Source: Branchiostoma lanceolatum (Eukaryota > Chordata > Leptocardii > Amphioxiformes > Branchiostomatidae). Taken from it: DNA of 64,000 bases. The number at the start of each line of letters is the position of its first letter. The first letter of the stretch is position 1. This document shows positions 48,097-60,000 of this stretch, in pieces. Below the pieces are notes generated by a model, which was given only the letters and a program-made list of their open reading frames with translations, ran no database searches and was not told the DNA's origin. A program made the position numbers and the translations under genes. The stretch lies in the NCBI RefSeq assembly GCF_035083965.1, contig NC_089723.1, positions 7,029,501 to 7,093,500 of the forward strand. Direction: 5' to 3'.

Positions 48097-49918
48097 TCTT
48101 CAGTCAGACAGTTAGTTTTGATTAATTATGTCAGGTATTAGGTACTAAATTAATAGATACAATGTATTTTTAGTCTGCGTTTATTATCATTATCATAGGG
48201 TGTAAGGAAGAAGTTACTAAATCAATGGATATTTTAGTACGAGCTCATTATACGTAAGATATGTTGAGTCCTAAGCAATGTTATATATTCGTACTATAAC
48301 TCCAGCTGTATTACATGTACTAGTAGTAGTCCCAAACGAAATACCCTTCTCTTGGTGTTACTGGAGAAGATATGATGAGAAAAGCATTCTAGTATCTAGG
48401 CAAAGAGTCTGTTCATGAAATGATCATTAGGATTCAGCCTATTGTGTCTTAACTTATAATCTCATCAAAATGTACATGTATGTCTGTTTGTTAATAAAAG
48501 TAGTTATTCAATTAGAATTCAAAAGTATCATGTACATGTATGTGGTGCTATGATCCAGACCTAGATATAAATGAAATAATATAGTGATTTTTTTATATGA
48601 GTTCTCATATAATTTACACATTGATATGCAAATTCCGTTACATCTAAGTTTGTTTCATTGTCTTGACTCTCCATTATGTTTTGATCAAATATTTCTAGTC
48701 TCTTGAGTTATTGTTACTTCGGTTATCATCTAATTATGATTTCTTTCTTTGTTGAAGACTTATATTTTCAAGTTAAACTTTATTGCTGTATCATTTGTCA
48801 TTATTTGATATTTTTAAATGTTGCTTTGTATTTATATGTAAGGGGTTTTACCCCCCAGAAATCTTTGAAAAACGCCACCAGGCAACATGTATTTCAGGTA
48901 AAACAAATAAACTGAACTGAACTGAATAATGTAGCATGTCACGTAAAGTTAAAACATTATTGTATTGTATACTGTGCCTTTGAGAATACATGTATGTATC
49001 AGATATGCTTACATAATCATGGATTGGGAGCAACTCTTTATATAAAGATCCTAGGACATCCAAGAAATAATTTTGTCTGGTTTGTCATGCAAATGTTTTG
49101 TGCAAAGCATCTACAGTTGCATTTTCTGTCTTAATGTGCTATGTGGACTTGTTTTCAAGAACTGACTTAGACAACCACACATCCATGCATTGTGTATGCT
49201 TCTTACATTTTCCTGTATTTTATCCTTCACAAAACATTACAATTCGTCAGTCACTGGAACTCTTAACAGCTGCATTCATTGCATATTGAGTCAGAAGAAT
49301 GTTTGCTCAGTTTTCTTATCACTAGTATTCATTTCATGAACCACATGAAGGTTTAATATACATCATGGCTTAAAAATATTGCTCTGTATTTCATTCATTT
49401 GTAAATAAGAGCTCATGCCGTTAATGGTTTATAATACTCTTTACCTTAATTCTCAGAAATAAAACTGTTAATAGGCAAAGTGCACTAACAAAAAAAAAGA
49501 AATAAAAACACCTTGCAGACAATATGCATTATCATGGCTCATTTCCAATGTACAAATGTACCATTAGATACAGTTTTCTCACAGTCACAATACCACATTA
49601 AATCTTGATCACAGGGAGCATCACCCTTCCCACAGCTGTTAGACTGGCACTAGTACTATAGTAGATCTGGTTAGCTTCAAACTAATATAGATAGGTAATG
49701 GTATGGTACAAGTATGGTGATCAATGTATGAAGAAAAAATAATGCATGCAGTCTTTTACCTTCATATGACATCCAAATATCAACAGGTGCTTGATCAAGG
49801 ATTTGGAACATTCATGTATCAACAGACAATTTTGTCACCAGTTTCTTTGACCAATCAGGCATCATGACTTTTAATTGGATTAATAGATGATCACAGATGA
49901 GTCTCCTCCCTGATTGTC
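48097..49918. other. Intergenic region between convergent genes
   Basis: A/T-rich with polyadenylation-like AATAAA near 49459 and several A/T runs. No further gene or repeat recognised. It is the 3' side of both ANKRD66-like (plus) and MTERF4-like (minus). Confidence 0.55.
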
Positions 49919-52646
49919 TTATCTTTTTGTTGTCTCATCTGTCTCATCATCAGTATCTTCATCTGTCTCATCATCAGTATCTTCATCTGTCTTGTCTTCT
50001 GTATCCTCAGAATCATCATCAGAACTAGACATGTCACTTGTATCAACATCCGTCTCTTCTTCTTGCTCCAGAAGGGATACAAATGTTGCGTATTCCTCGT
50101 AACTTGCAAAAGCAACCTTAAATAAAAGACAAGGATCAAGTTACTAACTATTGTTACAATTTCCAAAGGAAGTGCCTACATGTAGAGCATACATGTATCG
50201 TAGTGCTGGAAATAACTTGATAATTGAAAAGTAAAGTAAATTTTGAGAGTTTCATGAGAAGCTGACAATTTTGTCCATCTCATATACATAGTTAGCCTGG
50301 GTGCCATCATTTTTACTACCAGGGCTCCTATAAATATATACATGTTCCCTAAAAAAATCAATTTCTTTTGAGGAGCAAGTATGGGGGTTCCAGTAGTAAA
50401 TAGGATAGGATCCAGGCCTGTGGAAGACTACATGTAGCTCCATGTTTACCCATCCATGCTCAAGCCATATTTCAAAGGCATTCAGAGCATTTTATGAGGC
50501 TTGGAACTTGAATAAAAAAACTCAAATTTCTAGTCATTCCTACACATAGTAATTTTCAATAACACTATACAATTACATAGCGACATTAAAGGAGCAAAGA
50601 TACGATGTCGTTGTGCGGTGAGAACTGACAGAAAATCCAAGCCCTAATAGACTGATCCGGATCCTGGCTGTCCATCACAATTAGCGGTTCGACCAATGAG
50701 AGAGTGACTACATGTCCATCAAACATTTGCATTTTTATGTTTTAATGCATTTCCTACGTTTTGACGGAGGTGGGCAGGGCTATGGTATCGGTTTATTTAC
50801 ACTAGGTGCGTGAAACTAAAAGATCACCATATAGCTTATTTTTGTGCCACTTTTGAGCACTTTTGATAACAAATCCGCACGCAAATATGGTAAACAGTGG
50901 CATTAAAGTCAATTTCATAAAGATTACAGTAACTAGAATATTTCCAGTTTTCAAGCCTCATAAAATGCTCTGGATGCCTTTAAGGAAAAGACGATACCTG
51001 AGTAAGGAAGTCCTTAGTCGTTGTTGCCAGGATGTCCCTCAAGTGGGGATTAGGGTTCTTAGTCTTACCCGTTTTGTCAGGGGGCTCATACATCCCTCTG
51101 TAGAACAACAAAATTACAACAAAATTCCTTTGATAAGTCTACATAAATTCAACTTAGTTTCTATCTTTCTACAGTTATTAGTATGAAAGCAATATCAATT
51201 AAATTTCCACTGCCAAAAGTGTTTCCTATGTACATAAAGACAATGACCTGACTATATATGATGTACAGGATTACTTATATCAAACTGGTGGTAGACATTA
51301 CCAACTATAAAGTATCTAATACCTGTTCAAAAAGAACAAAAAATACTCATGAGTTATCAACTTAGGATTGATGTGTTAAAATAAAATAAAAATTTTCCTA
51401 GAACTATTGTAGAGGGGAATTTGTTGCCAGAAAGTACAGTAGGAGCATCTTCTCTAGATTATAAGCTTTAAAGAATGCTTGCAGCTAGATTCACAAAAGT
51501 AGGTGTGACAGTATGTTCTGTGTGATATAACCAGCTGCTGCCAGCAAAGCTGGTATGTTACGCCGAAGAGCGATTATACCAGCTGTACAGATACAGATAC
51601 ATACAAATGTAGAAGCTAGCAGTGAATAAGTGCAGAGTCATGATCTGATGTGCTAACCTCCTTTCCAGAAACATGTGTCTGCTCCTGATGTGTTCCCACT
51701 TGTGCCTGAACAGGAAAGCTTTCACCATATCTTCTCTCGTAGACCCCATTGCAAAGAACGCGTACTGAAACAGTAGCTCTGCATTCTCTGGCGTCTCCAA
51801 CAAAACCACGGGGGTTGTGGTCAGGATTGTTTGGACCTGTGCGGTTTTGAACATGCAGTTTTCCTTCAGGACCCCCACAACACTCCTCACCTTGGACAGC
51901 GGCAGCGTTAGCACCCGTGGACACTTTAGAATCAACTTGGCAACATTCTCTACACTTGCCACAAATTTCTGCAAATTCTGTACCTTCCTTTTCAAATCTG
52001 TTGGCTGCTCTTTCAAAATTTCTGGACACGTACTTAGAAGATCCATGACTTTGTTCTTACTTATATCTAAGTACAAGAGAATTCCAAAGACTCCTTTGAC
52101 TTTATCTTCTGGGTTGAGAAGGAGATGTGTGTTTGTTGTGATGAAGTGATAGACTTGTTTTTGAGTACAGCCAATTTCCAAGAGGCAAGTGACCCAGAAC
52201 AGTGTCCTTTTCTGTAGATCTTGGATTTTCTGTGGTATGTTTTTGGTCTCCTCAATACGAGAGAGAATGGATAACACCAGGTCTTCAGTTGTTTGTAAGT
52301 CTTGTCCCTCTTCTTTCTGTGTTTCTTTTCCTTCATGTGTAACTCCAGTGTGTTTTAGAGCTGAAGGTACTAACAAGCCTTGCTGAGGTTTTGTACATTT
52401 TTGTAACCAGTTGAAGCCATCTTTTTGGCATGCTGTCCATAGGAATGAACTGTCTTTTCTTACAAATGACTGACAAGAAAACCTTTGCTTATGTTTTACT
52501 GCACTACAATACTGTAGGCTACACATAGAAGGTAGGATGCATCTTCCAGAGTGAAGTGTTCTGCAAAGAACTTGAAGCCTATAGGGACCAGGCACGAAGA
52601 CTCCTGTTCCATGAAGAAGTTTTCCACAAGTGTAGTGTAGGATCAT
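49919..52646 (-). CDS. MTERF4: Mitochondrial transcription termination factor family, MTERF4-like
   Basis: Three exons in transcript order: 51658-52646, 50998-51097 and 49919-50116; 1287 nt, 428 residues. The N-terminus is basic and lacks acidic residues for a long stretch, as expected of a mitochondrial presequence. mTERF helical repeats follow (LFWVTCLLEIGCTQKQVYHF, VFGILLYLDISKNKVMDLL, AKLILKCPRVLTLP). The conserved end IRSRHMFLERRGMYEPPDK leads into NPNPHLRDIL, and a Glu/Asp-rich tail (SSDDDSEDTED, DEDTDDETDE) closes it. RHMFLERRG...PPDKKG-like and the acidic tail are the MTERF4 hallmarks. Known MTERF4 pairs with NSUN4 in mitochondrial large-subunit rRNA methylation and ribosome assembly. 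Intron 1 holds a LINE 3' end. MTERF2 is the alternative but lacks such a tail. Confidence 0.85.
50294..50430. mobile_element. TAGCCTGG-family MITE in MTERF4 intron 2
   Basis: Ends TAGCCTGGGTGCCATCA and GGATCCAGGCCT with complementary subterminal TACTACC and AGTAGTA; target duplication not resolved. Confidence 0.5.
51410..51605 (+). mobile_element. LINE 3' end (AGCTGCTGCC...GATACAGATAC family)
   Basis: Matches the ends at 57845-58095 and 58570-58915: a degraded frame with SSL..SFKE-like residues, then ACCAGCTGCTGCC, AAGCTGGTATGTTACGCC and a GATACA tail. Heavily 5'-truncated. Confidence 0.65.
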
Positions 52647-52717
52647 GATGTTGTCAGCTGAATACTAGATGTTAGACCATAACCTGTAAATCAGAAAAAA
52701 AGACTCAACAATGACGA

Positions 52718-52823
52718 GGGTCCCCAGAAAGAGCGAAATTGAATGAAATGGAATGAAATTGATATAATGATAATGTTACATATTTCGTTCCATTTCGTTC
52801 CATTTCACACTTTCTAGGGACCG
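52718..52823. mobile_element. 106-bp MITE with 9-bp duplication
   Basis: Ends GGGTCCCCAGAAAG and CTTTCTAGGGACC; interior is GAATGAAATG repeats and their complement. CAATGACGA flanks both sides (52709-52717, 52824-52832). Confidence 0.85.
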
Positions 52824-52981
52824 CAATGACGATTCAATAAAAATGTTTATGACAATCTTGCTTGAATAGAAATTTAGGCTGGAAATATCATGATTTATTG
52901 TTCCATTAATTCACACACACACAAAATCTGTATCCAGAATGACTGAAATTATCTTACAAGATATAAATTATGTGTGAAAGG

Positions 52982-53138
52982 TAATCTCCAAGCAGATGTT
53001 GGGGGAGGCTACTAGTAAATTGCTACGTTTTTACAGCGGCCATTTTCTGCAATGACAAAGGACCGCCTTCGTCAGAGAAATGTGCAGGTAGGAAAACTCA
53101 ACTATAATTTTAGCCTCCCAACATCTACTTGAAATTTA
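52982..53138. mobile_element. TAATCTCC-family MITE
   Basis: Ends TAATCTCCAAGCAGATGTTG and CAACATCTACTTGAAATTTA. TGTGAAAGG flanks both sides (52973-52981, 53139-53147). Confidence 0.8.
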
Positions 53139-54011
53139 TGTGAAAGGAAAAAAATACTTTAATATAGGAGAACCATGGTATTAAACTTCATTTTAGATTC
53201 TATGCCAGCACCTGAATAAAATGTGTCCACTTTGGGAATATTTTTCACAAATCACAGTCAGTATTCTGCCAAAACAGATCTAACTGTTATGTATCAAAGC
53301 TCCCTGGACCAAAAATATTATCAAGGCGATGGGAAAAATGACTAACCCCCTCCCCAATATTACCTAACAAAAATGATGTCATTCCTTTGCGATTTCTCTA
53401 TAACTTTTCTTACCAAATAAGTTGAGTGAGTACTTGGTACGATGTCTTACCTAATTGTCAGCGAACATCTAGGCGAGACGACAAAGCTTCGGACCAAAAT
53501 ATAATTTCACCTCGGGAAACATGTGCGTTAGGCCGCCATGTTGTAGGGTCAAAGGTGAAACAATATAGGGACGTACCAAAACTCATCTTGTGTGGGGATG
53601 CCGGAAGGGTTGTTGTTGTCGATATCTTTATTTAAAAAAAAATTATCGTCTATCTAATCTCACCAGACGTGGTCTCTAAGTGCTGGGAAAGGGTTGTTTT
53701 TCATCAACAACCTTTATCAAAAATGGAATATTCCAGAATTATTCAAGTGCCCTATTTCCGTGAATCCAGGATTTCCGCACCACCAGCGTTCATCGAACAA
53801 ATGGGCCGTTCCAAAATGTTAGAGGGGAGCTTTTTAACGTAGGACTAAAATCTAAGGACTTAGGGGGTCAAAAACTTAAGACGTTAGAACTAAAGGAGTT
53901 TAAATTTTTAGGACTACATGACTTAGGGGGTTGAAGTAGTCAGGACAGCAGAACCGATGGGGAATACAGATTAATGTGTCACCACCCCCCCCTTTTTGGA
54001 ACGGCCCAATT

Positions 54012-57000
54012 ATGTGGAGTGTATCATTGAAGTTAAACCGAACACGACAACTTCTGAGTTATTATCGGCATTTTCTGACTGCTAGTCAACGCTATTTTAC
54101 AATGGAACTGAAGGGTAGAGTGTTGGTGTACTCGATCGTGGGGTGCCCACATTGTATCCGCGCTAAAAACCTCTTAGAACAGCTGGGTCTACCTTACACC
54201 GACGTCTCACTGGATAAGTATCCTCAGGTGACAAATGGTTATAATAAGCTAGTTCGGAGTTGTTACTACGCATGTGCAGTGTCAAAGGTGAAGGCCCCCC
54301 AGACGTCAACAAAGCCAGTCGGGCGTTGTTATGTAAATCTAGACAGTTGTTATGCAAATCTAGACAATGTCCAGGCGAGCACTGTATACGCGCTCGGGGC
54401 CTTCACCTTTGACACTGCACATGCGTAGTAGCAACTCCGAACTAGCTTATTTGTTGTCATAATTTTATCGACTGTAAATATTAAGTTAACGCTACCAGCT
54501 TAGATCCTAGACTTTGTTTAACCCCCTTTGCAGGCTTCCCGGGCAGCACCTGCGTTTATTTTTTTGGGGAGCACTGATTTGAGATTTTTAACTAATCGGG
54601 ACCGTATCTGCTTGGGGGAAAGAGTATCTGCTAGGGTTAGGGGACCGTATCTGCTTGGAGCGGTTACGAGCTCCAAGCAGATACGCCTGCAAAGGAGGCT
54701 AGACTTTGTTGTTGCAGTAACCATTTGACTCCAAACAGACGTGTGCGTGTAATTTATCACTTAAACCAGTTGTCGTTGTCACTAATCCGTTAATTAAATT
54801 ATCCCTTGCAGATTAACAAGGCCAGGCAAGATAATGTTGTTGTGGTTGTTGTCGACACCAGGGTGTTACACAAAACGTTAACAAACAGTAGTTAGTACAA
54901 TTTATGAGGCTATAAAAAGCTCAAGAAAAATGGTGGAGAAGACCAGCTTGAACCTCACTTTTCTTTTTGCATTTGTAACAGTGGGGATCAACCTCCACTA
55001 AACTGACCAGTCTAACTGGTCTGGACCTGTTAGCCTAGTGGTTTGCGCGTTGGTTTCCCAAGCCGTGCTTGGGTTTTTACACATTATAACATTATACCCC
55101 CACTTTGGGCCCCCCTTTTTCAGTCTCAGACACACCCACCCCAGTTGTTGTCTGCTCCACCTTTTTTCAATAACAGCCCAAAGAACATTAAAATGAATTC
55201 TGAGCAAATAGAAAAGCACTTTATAATTGAACAAACACGATTTCATGTTTCAGGTTGCCTTAAAAGGCTTGTTGTACCAACAGTGATAGTCTTGGTTCCC
55301 AAATTTTGCACAGCCATGGTAGACAATGACTTGCATTCACATTTCCTAGTATCAAAATAGACTTAAGGTGGTGTTTCCATTCACAAACTTACATCCTGTT
55401 GTGTTAATTACTGAACCCTGGCTTCAAATAGCTCTATTCTATGGGACCCTCCCACACCATTATGTTTTCATTCGCTGCTAATGTGCTTGAAATGGTTGAT
55501 CCGGTTGAAAACTCATTGTTCTATCAAATCACTTGTGTTACTTTTGAATAGCTGCTTTTCTGCTGTCTCATTCCTCTATATAAGATATTGATAAAAATGA
55601 AGTCTGAACTAAATTGTACCAAGATTACAAGTAAACTGCTCAGGGAAATGAACCCGAATGTCTTAAAGTTTGATACTTTGTAAGGTACAGGCAAAACTGC
55701 CCAAGAAGACCACTCAGGGAAACGATGTAATCTGGTCTATGTGGACAGGTGGTCACTACAGACAGGACTCTTAATCATTAAATGTACATGTACATGTACT
55801 TGCAATTAGCCTACGGGCAGGAATTTGCAATAAACTTTTCATTAATGCTTGAATCAATAGGAAAAACTATCTAATTATAGGGTACCACCAAAAAGTGAGG
55901 TAGTCATTATGTACAGGTTTTGCTGTATCATGTTTCTTTGTTGATACAAGTCCCAGACAGCATGTAATGTAAGAAAAATATTGTATCATCTATACCTTAG
56001 AGTCGAGAAGATGTGCGAACGAGAACTGGAAAGAACACCGTCCCACAGATCTTCTTCAACGCCATCCATGTCGGGGGCAACGAAGAGTTACAGAAACTGG
56101 TACGTCTGTTAGAAAATGTAATCTCCAAGCAGATCTAATGGTTGCGAAGACCGTATCCAACTGGCAGAAGAAGTTTTTATTGCAACCTTAGCAATAAAAA
56201 CTTCTTCTGTCAGTTGGATACAGTCTTTGCAACCATTAGATCTGCTTGGAGATTAAGAAAATGATGGTAGCAGTTGTTGTTGTTTTTCTTCTGGGAGAAA
56301 AAACAGCCTGTGTTTAACAATCTTTCTCTATCAGGGGGCTGTTAACAATTGCTAGAAGATTGATTTAGTTATGATATGAGAAAAATCATTATTCAATATT
56401 CATTGCTTGTAAAAGGAGAAAGGTAATAGATAACTTTTATTGCCGATTAGTCTTTTTTTTCACAGAATTGATAATTGCTAATGTGACAATATTTTGGTTT
56501 GCTTCTATTTTATTCTGCCTTGATGCCACTAGCCAATAATATTTCATATTTATGACTTTGTTTTATGATTTTTTTTTTCACTATGTCACAAATTTTTTAA
56601 TCACAAAAACCACAAGACAAATTAATAATTTTCAATATTCATGGCTAGTTCTGGCATTCTATTTTCCAGAGTGAGGAACAACTTCAGGAGCTGATTACAG
56701 AGGTACAACAGAAGGAACCCCCACCTGATGCACCTGTTCCACCTGATCCACTCACAGCTGAAGATGACGAAGGTAAGGTCAGAACTAGTGCTGCGTACCT
56801 AAACATAACATCAGGTACAGGTACAGAGGTTTAGGTACATGTACAGGTCCGGACCTGTACCTGTACCTGAAGGGTTTGAAAAATTAAATGTGTTTTTCTG
56901 AACTTCTGAACATGACAGAAACATGAATAAACCGTTTTCAACTTGTCTGTATCTATATTCAAAGAACATAACTAGGTTTCCTACCGCCAAACTCCCTTGG

Positions 57001-60000
57001 CCTTGTTATCAAAACTCCCGGCCTGCCTGAATGATCTGTTACATATTAGTTACGCTGTTCCAAGGTGTCACTTTGGTCACATTTGGTGTTGCATGAGGCC
57101 ATGAGGTCAGGAGATTAGTCACAAAATAAGCACATACTTCAAGGTGTAAACTTGTATCGGTACGGTACCGGTACTTTATGATCCGGTACTTTATGATCCG
57201 GTATTTTGGACCTGTACCTAATCAATTTTTACGGTACAGTACCGGTACACATTACCGGTACGCAGCACTAGTTTATGGCTTGTAGTGTGTACTTTAATAC
57301 CATTTTGTTGCCATGTGTTCCACCCCAGTTGCGGTAGGGTTCCACTGCGAGCCTGATGAGTACGCCATGCTGGTACGGGAGCTGAAGGAATCAGGACTCA
57401 TCAAGGACAGGATGTACAACCTCAGGACATACAAGAACTGTTTCGTGGGCAGAGAGTTTGTGGACTGGTTGGTCAAGAACAAAGGATTAGGTATTCTAAC
57501 TTGAGATTTCATTATCTTTTAGATAATTTCTCAGTTTGTGTAGTTTTTGATAGTTTGACTTAACCTCCTTGGTTCACTTCGCGGCAATATTGCACTATTG
57601 GAGTACATTATTATAACTCGATGTTGCCATGGTGTATCCCGTCATACGCTCTTCCAGATGGTACTATTTAGCACATTTTTATTCTTTAATTATTTTATCA
57701 AAATTGCAACACAGCAATACACAGGCCATCTAACATACAATAGAATATTCGCATATGAATAACGCCATACATTGAAACGTTCATAATATTACAAACTTTA
57801 AGAATGAATCAAACAATATTGAGTTTACATGTATGCCAAAATGTCACAATAATTCGTATTTCCCGAGAACCATTATGATAGTAGAATGGAACTTATTGTC
57901 ATCAAGTACTGTAGGAGCTTCCTCACTAAGTAGCTTTAAAGAACGGTTGCAGTCAGATATGCAAAGACTAGGTGTAACAGACCGTTCGGTGTAATATGAC
58001 CAGCTGCTGCCGCGCCGCGTGCCTGCGAAGCTGGTGTGTTACGCCTAATGGCGGTTATACCGGCTATATAGATACAGATACAGATACAGAATAAGTAAAC
58101 CTAGAATTGATATTTAAAAGCTTGGGGAGGTAAGAGGCCATTAGCCCAGGACTTTTTGTAGCAACTTGTTCAGATTAGAAGTAGGTTTGTGTAGCACATA
58201 AAGTTTGTAAAAGTGATGAAAGCACCGTGCCTTTTTTACAGAAAGGGAAGAAGCTGTTGACATGGGACAGAAGCTTGTGAAGCGAGGGTTCGGACACCAT
58301 GTGACAGATGATCACAAGTTCAAGGATGAGGTGCTGTTCTACAGACTACTGGAGGATGACTCCGAGAGCGCCCTGAATGCAGGTGTGACTGCTGAGTGTC
58401 AACCTAGACCAGGTAAGGGCTAAGCTTATACGGTAGAAACCAGTTAATTGCAATACACCTTGTTGCAAAAACCGGCCAACTGCAAAGGATTGTGAAATCC
58501 CAAACTGTTTTCCATTCAATAAACACCATTGTTTATCGAACCCCATATACGCAAAGCCTATGATCGCAATAAACGACTAATTGGCCAAAAAGTTGCAACT
58601 CAAATTGAACCGAAAATATGCCAAACAAATCACCAAAAGCACCAGGAATGAGACAAAAACTTCCTGTATAAAGATATCAGATCGCCAAAAGGATGTTACA
58701 CAAAGGAGGGCGGTTCATTTGAGTGGAAGTCATTGCCAGTGTTCTGTAGAAGCATCCTCACTAGATAGCTTTAAACAACACTTACAGCTAGATGTGCAAA
58801 GGTTAGGTGTGACAGGGTGTTCAGTGTAATATAACCAGCTGCTGCCGTGCCGTGTGCCTGCGAAGCTGGTGTATTACGCTGTAGGGATGTTATACCGGCT
58901 ACAAGTACATGTATGCATTAGTCTTAAATAGCTCACATTGTATCAATACGTTAGTCTTTTACTTTCTTTAAAGGGCATGTGGGGAAGAGTATGTGATCTG
59001 CAGATATACAAGTCTTATTTCTGCCAAGAATATTTTACAAGTCACATCTTTAACATTATATTCTAAGTTTTCTCACAGTTGTGTTAGCAGTTGTGTTACC
59101 CAAATAAATACAAATTTCACTTCTAGCAGCCCTTGTATTGGTCAGGCCTCAGAAGGGTAGGAAGCCCAATAAGCCCCTGACAGCAAGATATTGTGTCACA
59201 CAGGCTATAATGGGCAGATACACTTGAAAGCTATTACTACTTCAGAAATGTGGCTTTTGACTTATTAGTAAAAGTTATAACAGTCTTATTTTTCTTTCAG
59301 CTGGTGAACTGAGTGAAGTGATCAGAAAACTCATCCTGAAAATCTACTCCAAGCATCTGTCCAAGGATGGCAAGGTGTGCTGTTTTTGTAGCCCTCAGCA
59401 ATGTTAGGCCTAATGTTTTTGTTTGTGATATTGTTTGTTGGTCATACAAGTTTATGTATGTAGATTCCAATGAAAATGTGAAAGAAGTATAGACAGGTAG
59501 CCTTAAGATATTTATCATGGTGCAATTTTTGTACTACCTAATATCATATTTCTTATCATACCCTCTTACAAAGTCCTTGATGCAACAACAGTCAAACAAG
59601 TGACCACCTCTTCATAAAGACCACCTGGCCAATGTGACCACTTTTAATGCAAATGCATTTCTGATTGACACAAGTATTAAGAATCCTGTCTATAGTGACT
59701 TAACCTGTCCACATTAGAGCTGTGTACTGGTACACTGTACCGATACAGTACCGGGTACAATCAATTAGTTACAGGTCCAAAATACCTGACCCTGCTGTAT
59801 GGGTACTGGACCTGACTCAGGGGATGGCCACTTTGACAGATAAAATTACTATGAAATTACCATCATGGCAGTGCTCTAAAGCCACTCTAAAGCACAGAAA
59901 ACACATTTGCATGGCTGGAGTCAAATTTTCAACTGTGTTTTCATAAAGATAATACCTAGCACAATCAAATATTATGTTTTTACCAGTTCAAACATGCTTT

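Larger units (their letters stand above)
52647..54011. other. Region between divergent MTERF4 and Grx-DEP-DUF547 genes
   Basis: Two MITEs (52718-52823, 52982-53138). No gene otherwise seen. Divergent start codons 1.36 kb apart suggest both promoters lie here; no confident core promoter motif. Confidence 0.55.

Noticed and set aside
48703-48915. 70-codon hydrophobic frame after ANKRD66-like gene
   Set aside because: A/T-rich 3' flank, no splice or coding signature, no repeat in other copies.
51616-52029. 137-codon frame in MTERF4 exon 1, other frame
   Set aside because: Shadow of the mTERF coding frame, which has the recognised motifs.
53976-54011. Upstream GTG extension of the Grx frame (SPPPPFWNG)
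   Set aside because: Non-ATG start in an animal gene with no support; the first ATG at 54012 is preferred.
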